NCBI GenBank assembly: GCA_023258975.1
Contig: JAHFRD010000025.1
Span: 1 to 36,720, forward strand
Direction: 5' to 3'
DNA: 36,720 bases
From: Hydrogenophilales bacterium
GTDB taxonomy: Bacteria; Pseudomonadota; Gammaproteobacteria; Burkholderiales; Thiobacillaceae
Shown here: positions 1 to 6,267 of the stretch, one piece after another
How positions within the stretch are numbered: position 1 is the stretch's first letter
Layout of the letters: each line of letters begins with the position of its first letter
Program-made: the position numbers and the translations under genes
The notes under the pieces: model-generated
What the model was told of the DNA's origin: nothing
The model's database searches: none
The model's input: the letters and a program-made list of their open reading frames with translations, nothing else

Positions 1-24
1 GCCAAAGAGTTGCTCACTGTTCAT
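1..24 (-). CDS. Start of an unidentified gene downstream of pglX (partial)
   Basis: An ATG on the minus strand at position 24 opens a frame reading MNSEQLFG before the window ends. A GAGGA ribosome-binding sequence lies about 7 bases upstream, and the pglX stop codon is only 10 bases away, so the two are probably co-transcribed. In complete type 1 BREX loci pglZ usually follows pglX, but eight residues are too few to identify this gene. Confidence 0.5.
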
Positions 25-34
25 GGTGTCGTCC

Positions 35-3031
35 TCAAGTCGGGTTCGTCTTCCCCAGAATTTGGCCCGCTCCCAGGCGGGCTGGCAACAGCTTTACCCA
101 CTGGATTTCACCAAGAGCCATGAATAAGCTATTGTTTTTGACTTCTATTTCACGAAGATTTTCTATTGAGTCATTGCAATATTGGCTCCAAGATATCCAT
201 GATGCTTCTAACGTTATTGAATGTAGGTCGTCTCGTATCAAAGGCAAACGCCAAAATTCCCAGCTGTTCTCGAAGTTATTCCAATCTGCCCTAGCAATAT
301 TTACGGCCTGTTCAGAAAGTAGTGCGCTTACGCTTTCTGTTTTTCTACGGAGCCTGTTACCGTGGGGGATTTTACCTACGTCAGCAATCTGAAACCCCAA
401 TGTAGGATTTATTGCTCGAAGAAACACCGAAACCGCCTTTGAGCAAAGAAGAGCTAACAAAGAATAGCTGCTCCAGTTAGAAGCAAATATTGCTGGCCCG
501 GCAACACTATATGCACAGCCGTCGGGTACGAATCGCGCCGAAAAGTCACCAGTTCCGACGGAAGCATACGTAATTGCAGACCGAAAAAAATACTTCCTGT
601 TTTTTATAACAAACTCTGGGTCGGAGATATTGGGATATTTACTCCGAACTAAGTCAACCAAATCCTGTCCATTTTTCTCATAGCGGACAATGGTGTCAAA
701 GTTGCCATACCACTTTCGTCTTGCTCCGCCCTTGTTAAAGGGATACCAATAACATGCGGGCTCTTGATCAATAAATGGTGTTACACGGCTCGTGTTCAAA
801 AGATCTCTCGAAACCTCGTGCCAAAGGCGTTCAAATCTCTCTGCATCTGTAGTTGACATCCCCTGCCGGAACAAGACCTCTGTCTCAAGACCACTGTTCT
901 CGGTAAAAGCTTTTCTAAATTGACTAGAAACCCAATACGCTATTGGTTGACCAGGTAATTCCGACAAATCCAATGGGGTCACCTCGAAATACAGTTCGTC
1001 AGGTTTTTGTTTAATGCCTTCCATTAAAGTCCGAATTTTCTCAGCCTCTGATCGACCTTCCGTCAGTTTAAAGTAGCACCCTTTGACATTAGATATTGGC
1101 GATTTTATTAATGAGAAAGCGACTGTTTGTACAACTTCTCCACTGATCGAGTCAAACCCACGAGACCCAATATGCACAAACGAATCAACCGCTGTATTCG
1201 ATAATATTTTTTCCCTAAATGCTTCAAATGTCGATAGAAACATCCAAGCGTGCATCGTGACTAATGCACTAAAGCCACCAAACTTAGCTTGGTGAATCGC
1301 TTGTTCAATAAACATCGCAAAGAGGTCTGTTTTTGATTCGAAAAAATTACTTTTCGCAAAACTTTTCATGAGCGGGTTCATGCCCTTGCCGCCCATATAC
1401 GGCGGATTCGCCACCACCGCATCGAACTTCATCGCCAATAGTCGCGCCTGTTCCACCAGGGACAGCAAATCCTTCGCCGCCGCCTGGGCGTAGAGGTCGC
1501 CGCTTGCCGCCGCGAGTTTCAGGGCTTCGGCCAGGGTGGGGAGTAGCGGGGTGAGGGTTTCGGGGACTCGGATCAGCGAGCCGAAGGTTTTGGCGTGGAT
1601 GAAGGTTTCGGTGAGTTGGCGGATGACACCGGCGAGCGGGGATTCCTGTTTTGGGGCGGGCGATGATGGGGCGGCCTCGCCTAACGTCATTTGGGGGCGG
1701 GTGGAGGGGAAGAGGTCGGTGGGGGCGAAGCCGTTGTTGGCTGGATTCCCGCTTTCGCGGGAATGACGGTTTGGTTGCAAGGCGTTGGCCAAGGTAGCGG
1801 CATCCAGGCCTTTGCTTTCCTGTAGGGACAGGATGTGGAGTTGCGGCGGGTTTTCCAGGAGGCGGCGGTCGTCGGCGCGGGCCTTCATCAAGAGGGCGAA
1901 GCCGGCGAGTTGGGCGGCGCGGTCGTCGATGTCGAGGCCGTGGAGGTTGTTCTCCAGGATCAGGCGCGGGATGTCGCGGGGGCGGTAGCCGCGCTCCAGG
2001 TAGATGGCCTTCAACACTGCGTAGGCTTCGACCAGGATGTGGCCGGAGCCGCAGGCGGGGTCCAATACCGTGATGGTTTCGGGGTTGAGGGTGGTTGCCC
2101 CCTCTCCCCCGCCCTCCCCCCGCGGGGGGGAGGGAGTTACTTCGCGGATGCGGGCCTGGGTGATCGCGGCCAAGGCCGCTCCTACGGCTTCGGTTTGTTC
2201 GGCGGGCTGGATGTAATAGGGCCACTGGCTTTGCAGGGTCGAAGCCGGGTTGGCCATGAGCCAGAGGCGGCCGATGCTGTTCTGCACCAGGTATTGGACG
2301 ATCCAGTTGGGGGTGAAGAGCTGGGTGGCGGCGGGGATGTCTTCGCTTTTGACCACCTTGCCGATGACCTGGTCCTTTTTTTCGCTGATGTAGAACTGGT
2401 AGAGCCAGCCGATGATTTCCACCTGTTGCCAGTCGGCCTCGTCGATTTCCGTGACCAGCTTGCGGATGAGGGAGTCGGAATGGAGCAGGTTGTCGGGCAG
2501 CAGGAGTTCGGTTTCGTCGTCGATGCGCTCGAATAGGAAGGGCATGGCGGCGGCGAGCTGGTTGCATTGGGCGACCAGGAGGCGGCGGTAGAGTTCGGCG
2601 TCCTGGTTGCCGGCGAGTTTGAGTTCGATGATTTTGTCTTTGTTCAGGCCCGGCAGGTCCACGTCGGTGGCGTGTTCCAGGATTTCCGGGATGACGCCGC
2701 CATTGGGGTGGGAGAGGACGCGGACGCCGTGCCCCAGGTAGCCATGCAGTTCCATGTAGCGCAGGGCGGCGAAACGGTTGAACCAGGTGTAGGCGATGGC
2801 TTCCATGACCGCACCATAGCCTTCGCGCTGGATGCGCGCTTCCAGCCCGCGCCGCTGCGCGGCGAGCTTCTTCGGATAGGCGCGGCCGCCGATGAGGGCG
2901 ACCTCGCCGCTGACCTGGATGGGCTCGACCCGCCCTTCCGCCAGCCCGAGCAGGTGGGCGCGGTCGGTCACGGCGCGGATGAAGTCGCGGCGGGCGGCGG
3001 GGGCGTAGGTTTTGAGCTTGGCTTTGTTCAT
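35..3031 (-). CDS. pglX: BREX type 1 adenine-specific DNA methyltransferase PglX (probably C-terminally truncated)
   Basis: PglX methylates adenine in host DNA for the BREX phage-exclusion system. The start at 3031 is chosen because MNKAKLKTYAP is the family's usual N-terminus; the frame stays open to 3082 with residues that do not look like the family. In 998-residue numbering, the SAM-binding motif DPACGSG is near 324-330 and the catalytic NPPY near 542-545. Family-typical stretches such as ISEKKDQ and AATQLFTPNWIVQYLV are intact. Type 1 PglX proteins are about 1200 residues. Here the match appears to stop at KNNSLF, and a tail of about 28 unrelated residues follows, so the C-terminal region seems lost. 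Three palindromic repeats lie within the frame at 1745-1764, 2112-2135 and 2163-2185 without breaking it. Whether the enzyme is active cannot be told from the sequence. Confidence 0.88.
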   Translation of the reverse strand: MNKAKLKTYAPAARRDFIRAVTDRAHLLGLAEGRVEPIQVSGEVALIGGRAYPKKLAAQRRGLEARIQREGYGAVMEAIAYTWFNRFAALRYMELHGYLGHGVRVLSHPNGGVIPEILEHATDVDLPGLNKDKIIELKLAGNQDAELYRRLLVAQCNQLAAAMPFLFERIDDETELLLPDNLLHSDSLIRKLVTEIDEADWQQVEIIGWLYQFYISEKKDQVIGKVVKSEDIPAATQLFTPNWIVQYLVQNSIGRLWLMANPASTLQSQWPYYIQPAEQTEAVGAALAAITQARIREVTPSPPRGEGGGEGATTLNPETITVLDPACGSGHILVEAYAVLKAIYLERGYRPRDIPRLILENNLHGLDIDDRAAQLAGFALLMKARADDRRLLENPPQLHILSLQESKGLDAATLANALQPNRHSRESGNPANNGFAPTDLFPSTRPQMTLGEAAPSSPAPKQESPLAGVIRQLTETFIHAKTFGSLIRVPETLTPLLPTLAEALKLAAASGDLYAQAAAKDLLSLVEQARLLAMKFDAVVANPPYMGGKGMNPLMKSFAKSNFFESKTDLFAMFIEQAIHQAKFGGFSALVTMHAWMFLSTFEAFREKILSNTAVDSFVHIGSRGFDSISGEVVQTVAFSLIKSPISNVKGCYFKLTEGRSEAEKIRTLMEGIKQKPDELYFEVTPLDLSELPGQPIAYWVSSQFRKAFTENSGLETEVLFRQGMSTTDAERFERLWHEVSRDLLNTSRVTPFIDQEPACYWYPFNKGGARRKWYGNFDTIVRYEKNGQDLVDLVRSKYPNISDPEFVIKNRKYFFRSAITYASVGTGDFSARFVPDGCAYSVAGPAIFASNWSSYSLLALLCSKAVSVFLRAINPTLGFQIADVGKIPHGNRLRRKTESVSALLSEQAVNIARADWNNFENSWEFWRLPLIRDDLHSITLEASWISWSQYCNDSIENLREIEVKNNSLFMALGEIQWVKLLPARLGAGQILGKTNPT
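1745..1764. repeat. dRS3-like palindrome inside pglX
   Basis: The 20 bases match the pattern ATTCCC-N8-GGGAAT, known as dRS3 in Neisseria. On the pglX strand it encodes part of HSRESGNPA, a peptide typical of such repeats when they sit inside genes. It falls in a low-complexity linker between the SAM-binding and NPPY motifs. Confidence 0.75.
2112..2135. repeat. GC-only palindrome inside pglX
   Basis: A run of C (CCCTCCCCCC) faces a run of G (GGGGGGGAGGG) around a central CGCG, making a strong hairpin. On the pglX strand it encodes SPPRGEGGGEG just before the SAM-binding motif. It looks like an inserted repeat element and not ancestral protein sequence. Confidence 0.65.
2163..2185. repeat. 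GTAGGAGCGGCC-type repeat inside pglX
   Basis: The sequence is the inverted form of GTAGGAGCGGCCTTGGCCGC, a REP-like element scattered in many proteobacterial genomes. It encodes VGAALAAI in PglX. A relative, GTAGGAGCGGCCACCAGGCC, lies just upstream of pglX at 3088. Confidence 0.65.
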
Positions 3032-3087
3032 GGGGTGGGGGGTGGAGCCGTAGGGTGCAGGTTTTGATTTAACGTGAAACACACCGC

Positions 3088-3209
3088 GTAGGAGCGGCCA
3101 CCAGGCCGCGAAGCGCGTAGGGCGGAAAAGCGGTAGCGCCTTCCGCCATGCTTACGTGGCGACTCCGGCGGAAGGCGCCGGCAAGACCCCGCCGGCTTTT
3201 CCGCCCTAC
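3088..3209. repeat. Compound inverted-repeat element upstream of pglX
   Basis: A GTAGGAGCGGCC-type copy (3088-3113) is followed by a nested palindrome. The outer arms GTAGGGCGGAAAAGC (3117-3131) and its exact complement (3195-3209) are 15 bp each. The inner arms GCGCCTTCCGCC (3136-3147) and its complement (3167-3178) are 12 bp each. It fills most of the gap between the PIN gene and pglX and could act as a terminator or processing site between them. It has no coding potential. Confidence 0.75.
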
Positions 3210-3260
3210 CGCTCTACGGCGTTGTTTCATCATCAGGGGCGTCTCATCGAGCCATGAAAG

Positions 3261-3683
3261 CTAGCGCAGGCATCTCGCCGCCATGCCGGCCTGCACCCCG
3301 GCTTTCACCAGACGGTCGTCCAGACTCAGGATCAAACAGCCAGTGCGCTGGGCTATCGCAAGATGCAGGGCATCACCCGCGCGCAATCCCGTTTGCCAGG
3401 TTTTCAATAATTCTGTTGCGGCCGGGTAATCGCCGGAGGTGACTTCGATGCGAACAAATCGGGGCTTCAGTTCGAGGTATTTCAACAGCACGGATTGCAT
3501 ATCCGTCTCGCTGAGTTGCCCGGTTCGGCATTTGATGCCCAGCGCGGAATGCAGCTCTGTTTCCGTCCATGCGCTCAATGCCAGGGGGTAATGAGCCGGG
3601 TCACGCAATGCGGCTTCCGCCTGCGCCGAATAGGTCTCCGGGACCAGATAGGCCACGAGAACACTGGTGTCGACATACACCAT
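3261..3683 (-). CDS. PIN-domain toxin, VapC-like
   Basis: This 140-residue protein is a PIN-domain ribonuclease. The expected acidic residues are present: D5 in VYVDTSVLV, E41/E43 in WTETEL, D104 in RAGDALHLA and D122/D123 in LSLDDRL. Such toxins typically cleave tRNA or rRNA when their antitoxin is degraded. It is the last gene of a three-gene minus-strand operon. Its ATG shares one base with the stop codon of the preceding 82-residue gene, which indicates translational coupling. The target RNA cannot be inferred. Confidence 0.85.
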   Translation of the reverse strand: MVYVDTSVLVAYLVPETYSAQAEAALRDPAHYPLALSAWTETELHSALGIKCRTGQLSETDMQSVLLKYLELKPRFVRIEVTSGDYPAATELLKTWQTGLRAGDALHLAIAQRTGCLILSLDDRLVKAGVQAGMAARCLR

Positions 3684-3931
3684 CAGTAGCGATCCTCATC
3701 GCGCATCACGCGGCAAAACTCAGACGCGCTCACGGACTGTTTCGGCAAGGTTTCACGAAAGCCACCCAGCGGGGGAAGCATGGAATCCGGCGCCGTTGTT
3801 TGTGTTTCAGTGTCCAGACCGGCATCGTTTTCCAGCGGCCAGAAAATCGCTTCGACTCGGCAATGTTGCAATTCGGCGGGTACCGGAATGAAGGCCGGGG
3901 CATCTTCATAAACGATTCGTGCGGGGTTCAT
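3683..3931 (-). CDS. Small protein between a ribbon-helix-helix gene and a PIN toxin; candidate antitoxin
   Basis: This 82-residue acidic protein begins MNPARIVYEDAPAFIPVP. I do not assign it to a named family, although its N-terminal strand-rich part recalls small antitoxin-like proteins. It overlaps the upstream ribbon-helix-helix gene by 4 bases (ATGA) and the downstream PIN gene by one base, so all three are translationally linked. The acidic, probably flexible C-terminus is what one would expect of a segment that wraps a PIN toxin. The function is inferred from context only. Confidence 0.65.
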   Translation of the reverse strand: MNPARIVYEDAPAFIPVPAELQHCRVEAIFWPLENDAGLDTETQTTAPDSMLPPLGGFRETLPKQSVSASEFCRVMRDEDRY

Positions 3932-4194
3932 GCGGGTGCTCCTGGTTTGTGTGGGGGGCTGGATTCGGTATGGGCCTCGCGGGCGACGCGGAACGCTTCT
4001 TCGGTGATGGCGGGCGCGTGTTTTCCGCGCTCCAGGATGTTCAGACAGGCCGTGCGACTGCGCTGCCTGCTCTGCGCCTGCTCAACCGCTTCCAGCATCA
4101 GGTCGGCGATGATGGCGCTCTTGTTCTGGCCCTGAAAGGTCTCGTTGAAGACCTGCTTCACGGCTTCCGGGACGCTGAAGCTGACGGTGCTCAT
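3928..4194 (-). CDS. Ribbon-helix-helix (CopG-like) antitoxin/autorepressor
   Basis: This 88-residue protein has a ribbon-helix-helix pattern: strand VSFSVPE, then a helix, then QNKSAIIADLMLEAVEQ. The C-terminal half (ITEEAFRVAREAH) is likely the toxin-binding segment. It is the first gene of the three-gene operon and overlaps the next gene by 4 bases. A GGAGG ribosome-binding site precedes the ATG. A perfect 8-bp inverted repeat lies 13 bases further upstream and is the obvious operator. PIN toxins usually pair with one antitoxin, so the extra 82-residue gene between them is unusual. Confidence 0.75.
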   Translation of the reverse strand: MSTVSFSVPEAVKQVFNETFQGQNKSAIIADLMLEAVEQAQSRQRSRTACLNILERGKHAPAITEEAFRVAREAHTESSPPHKPGAPA

Positions 4195-4206
4195 GGGGTG
4201 CCTCCG

Positions 4207-4225
4207 TTGTTGAATGTTTCAACAA
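4207..4225. promoter_or_regulatory. Operator-like palindrome for the three-gene PIN operon
   Basis: TTGTTGAA and its exact complement TTCAACAA are separated by 3 bases. The palindrome lies just upstream of the GGAGG site and ATG of the ribbon-helix-helix gene. Position and symmetry fit autorepression by that protein. Confidence 0.6.
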
Positions 4226-4279
4226 ACCGATTGTTGTGGGGGAGGTGGGGGGTGTCAAACCTGGTTTTCGGCGTCGGGT

Positions 4280-4316
4280 GTTGGGTTACGGCGCAAAAAG
4301 ACGCGCCTAACCCAAC
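4280..4316. repeat. GTTGGGTTA inverted-repeat element, copy 1
   Basis: GTTGGGTTA (4280-4288) pairs with TAACCCAAC (4308-4316), and a second stem of GGCGC/GCGCC lies inside. An almost identical element stands at 6175-6210. Such elements are dispersed in many proteobacterial genomes. Here it lies downstream of the ATPase gene and upstream of the PIN operon. Confidence 0.75.
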
Positions 4317-4373
4317 CTACGCGGCCTGGAATGGTGCGCGCGGCGCACCCTATGTGATGCGTGCTCATGGAGG

Positions 4374-5378
4374 TTATTCCCTTGCCTTTGCACGGCTGAC
4401 CATGCCTTTTACAGCCGGGGTCATGTTGACCGGCGCCATGACGATGGCGGGGTGGGCGGTCTGGAATACGCGGAACACTTCATCGGCGAAGGCCTGGCCG
4501 ATTTCATTGACGCCCTCGAAATCCAGGATGACGTGCTTGAAGCGTTCAAAGCGGAGGGTGAGTCGCTTGGCCTGGGAGCGGGACACCAGTTTTTCCCCTT
4601 CGTGGATGGCCAGGCGCACCGGCACGATGGTTCGGTCGAAGGTGTATTCGTCCAGACTGGAAAACTGGTCGAACACCGCTTTCTCGGTGCGCGGACTGTC
4701 GTTGTCCAGGCGCATGAGGACGATGGTTCCCTGGTCGGCTGCTTCGGTCTCCGCCAGCACATCCAGTTCGCCCGCGTCATGGCGGAAATGCAGGTTGCCG
4801 GAGCGAATGTCGTAAGCGTCGAACATCTTGCTGGAGAAGAAGATGCCTTCGCCGGTGTGGTTGGCCGGGTCGGTGGTGAGCTTGCCTTTGGCCAGTTCCA
4901 GGATGGATTCGCGGGGGTCGTAGAGGCCCAAGGCCCGCTGAATCTTGAGAAAGATGCCTTCGCCCGCGTCCGATACCCAGGCCGTGGTGAAGAGGGCGGT
5001 GCGCGCCATGCCGACATTCACCCAGGGTGAGCCGGAATGGTCGATGGCGTTGTTGACCATCTCGGTGATGGCGTAGTGCCAGATGTCGCGGACATTTGCC
5101 GGGAGGTCCGCCACCACGGGCGCACACAACTGGCGCCAGACGATGTCTTCCGAAAGCCCGGCGATGGGGTAGCTGGCCTGGTCGCGCGACAACTCGGCCA
5201 GGGTGAGCAGCCGATTGCTGGTGGCGCCTTCGGACACCAGCAGGCCATCGCGCACCATGCGCTGCAAACGCCTGCTCGCCGCCTGGCGGGTGATGTCGAA
5301 TTCGGCGCTCAGGCGCGCGGCGACGCCCCGGCCATTTTCGGCGGTGAATTCCAGCGCGCGTCGGGTGATCGGGTCCAT
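4374..5378 (-). CDS. Helix-turn-helix / GHKL ATPase / DUF4325 (STAS-like) protein
   Basis: This 334-residue protein has three parts. Residues about 1-65 form a winged helix-turn-helix (DITRQAASRRLQRMVRDGLL). Residues about 100-225 form a GHKL ATPase with N-box EMVNNAIDHS, G1-like DAGEGI and G2-like HTGEGIFFSSK. Residues about 255-325 are a STAS-like DUF4325 domain (HVILDFEGVNEIGQAFADEVFR). No phospho-accepting histidine or receiver is seen, so it is not an ordinary sensor kinase. Its parts resemble an anti-sigma kinase and its antagonist fused to a DNA-binding domain. It lies inside the BREX locus between vapBC and the PIN operon, with three GTTTACAAG iterons directly upstream. Its role is unknown; an ATP-dependent transcription regulator is an inference. 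Confidence 0.8.
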   Translation of the reverse strand: MDPITRRALEFTAENGRGVAARLSAEFDITRQAASRRLQRMVRDGLLVSEGATSNRLLTLAELSRDQASYPIAGLSEDIVWRQLCAPVVADLPANVRDIWHYAITEMVNNAIDHSGSPWVNVGMARTALFTTAWVSDAGEGIFLKIQRALGLYDPRESILELAKGKLTTDPANHTGEGIFFSSKMFDAYDIRSGNLHFRHDAGELDVLAETEAADQGTIVLMRLDNDSPRTEKAVFDQFSSLDEYTFDRTIVPVRLAIHEGEKLVSRSQAKRLTLRFERFKHVILDFEGVNEIGQAFADEVFRVFQTAHPAIVMAPVNMTPAVKGMVSRAKARE

Positions 5379-5385
5379 TTGGGCT

Positions 5386-5440
5386 TATCTTGTAAACGTA
5401 TCGTTACTATCTTGTAAACGTGTTTTTGAAACTTGTAAAC
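5386..5440. promoter_or_regulatory. Three iterons upstream of the HTH-ATPase-DUF4325 gene
   Basis: CTTGTAAAC occurs at 5389-5397, 5411-5419 and 5432-5440. The first two are part of identical 14-mers (TATCTTGTAAACGT at 5386 and 5408). Spacings are 22 and 21 bases, two helical turns, so bound proteins would line up on one DNA face. The nearest copy ends about 8 bases from the start codon, which favours repression. The helix-turn-helix of the downstream gene is the likely binder. Confidence 0.7.
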
Positions 5441-5467
5441 CTTGCAAAGGGTTATGAGCGGTTGCTT

Positions 5468-5878
5468 TCATGTGACGGCCCAGTTTTCCACCTGCAAGCC
5501 ATTCACCCGGTTGAATTCCCGTGCGTTGTCGGTGACCAGTATCCAGCCCTCGGCGCGGGCGTGGGCGGCGATCCAGAGGTCGTTGTTGCCGATGGGCTGG
5601 CCGCTGCTTTCCAGGGCGGCGCGTATCTGGCCGTAGTGTTCACCGGCGGTTTCCGTGAGCGGGGCGACCTGGATGCTGGCTTCCAGGCGATTGAGGGTGG
5701 CGAGCGCCTTTTCCCGCGCCTGGCTTTTTTCGGCGCCGTGGCGCAATTCGCCCAGGGTGATCACGGACATGGCCAGTTCATTCGCGCGATGGCGCTCGAA
5801 TCGGGCGCGCACGGCGGGCGGGTTGTGCTTGGCGATGTAGATGCAGATGTTGGTGTCGAGCAGGTAGCGCACCGGCAT
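5468..5878 (-). CDS. vapC: VapC-family PIN-domain ribonuclease toxin
   Basis: This 136-residue protein is a classic VapC. Catalytic acidic residues are D8 (YLLDTNICIY), E44 (TLGELRHGAEKS), D100 (GNNDLWIAAHA) and D117 (LVTDNAREF). VapC toxins cleave initiator tRNA or rRNA. It is translated from an ATG that shares one base with the vapB stop codon. The pair stands between brxC and the HTH-ATPase gene and would act as a stability module or as an added layer of phage defence. Confidence 0.93.
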   Translation of the reverse strand: MPVRYLLDTNICIYIAKHNPPAVRARFERHRANELAMSVITLGELRHGAEKSQAREKALATLNRLEASIQVAPLTETAGEHYGQIRAALESSGQPIGNNDLWIAAHARAEGWILVTDNAREFNRVNGLQVENWAVT

Positions 5879-6108
5879 CAGAAGTGCTCCCGTTCCTGGG
5901 GGGGCGTGTCCTGGCGGCCTTCGGCCATGAAGTCTTCCGGTAGCTCGGCGAGGGCGTCGAAGATGGCGGTGGCGCTGGCCGGGCGTTCGCGCAGGACGAT
6001 TTCATCGCCCCGGCGGAAGATTTCCACTTGCTCTACCTCGAAGCGAAATTCCTTGGGCAGACGCACGGCCTGGCTGTTGCCGGATTGGAAGATGCGAGCG
6101 TAGGTCAT
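5878..6108 (-). CDS. vapB: VapB-family antitoxin, AbrB-type DNA-binding
   Basis: This 76-residue protein starts MTYARIFQSGNSQAVRLPKEF, the signature of the AbrB/SpoVT-type swapped-hairpin DNA-binding domain of VapB antitoxins. The C-terminal half, rich in acidic residues (ALAELPEDFMAEG), should bind VapC. It is the first gene of the vapBC pair, and an ATATAC/GTATAT inverted repeat lies 22-38 bases upstream of the start. Confidence 0.92.
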   Translation of the reverse strand: MTYARIFQSGNSQAVRLPKEFRFEVEQVEIFRRGDEIVLRERPASATAIFDALAELPEDFMAEGRQDTPPQEREHF

Positions 6109-6130
6109 GGTGGACTCCCGTCAGCTAAAG

Positions 6131-6147
6131 ATATACGGATGGTATAT
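6131..6147. promoter_or_regulatory. vapBC operator-like inverted repeat
   Basis: ATATAC and its complement GTATAT are separated by 5 bases, about 22 bases upstream of the vapB ATG. VapB proteins typically bind such repeats to repress their own operon. The AT-rich arms stand out from the surrounding GC-rich DNA. Confidence 0.5.
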
Positions 6148-6174
6148 ACGCTTGTAGCCGCCTTCAAGGTGATT

Positions 6175-6210
6175 GTTGGGTTACGGCGCAAAAGACGCGC
6201 CTAACCCAAC
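6175..6210. repeat. GTTGGGTTA inverted-repeat element, copy 2
   Basis: It has the same arms and core as the element at 4280-4316, differing by one base in the A-run. It lies between brxC and vapB. The two copies bracket the vapBC plus HTH-ATPase segment. Confidence 0.75.
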
Positions 6211-6234
6211 CTACACGGCTGATTGGAAGTACGG

Positions 6235-6251
6235 GCCGGCGAGTCGCCGGC
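6235..6251. repeat. GC-rich hairpin after brxC
   Basis: GCCGGCGA and TCGCCGGC face each other around a single base, 17 bases past the brxC stop codon. It could work as a terminator hairpin but has no T-run. It also resembles dispersed REP-like palindromes. Confidence 0.45.
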
Positions 6252-6267
6252 GCTACATTGCGGGGAC

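Noticed and set aside
3066-3082. A second parS-like sequence (AACGTGAAACA) upstream of pglX
   Set aside because: Only the right half matches the ParB consensus (about 13 of 16 bases), and it lies far from oriC in foreign DNA.
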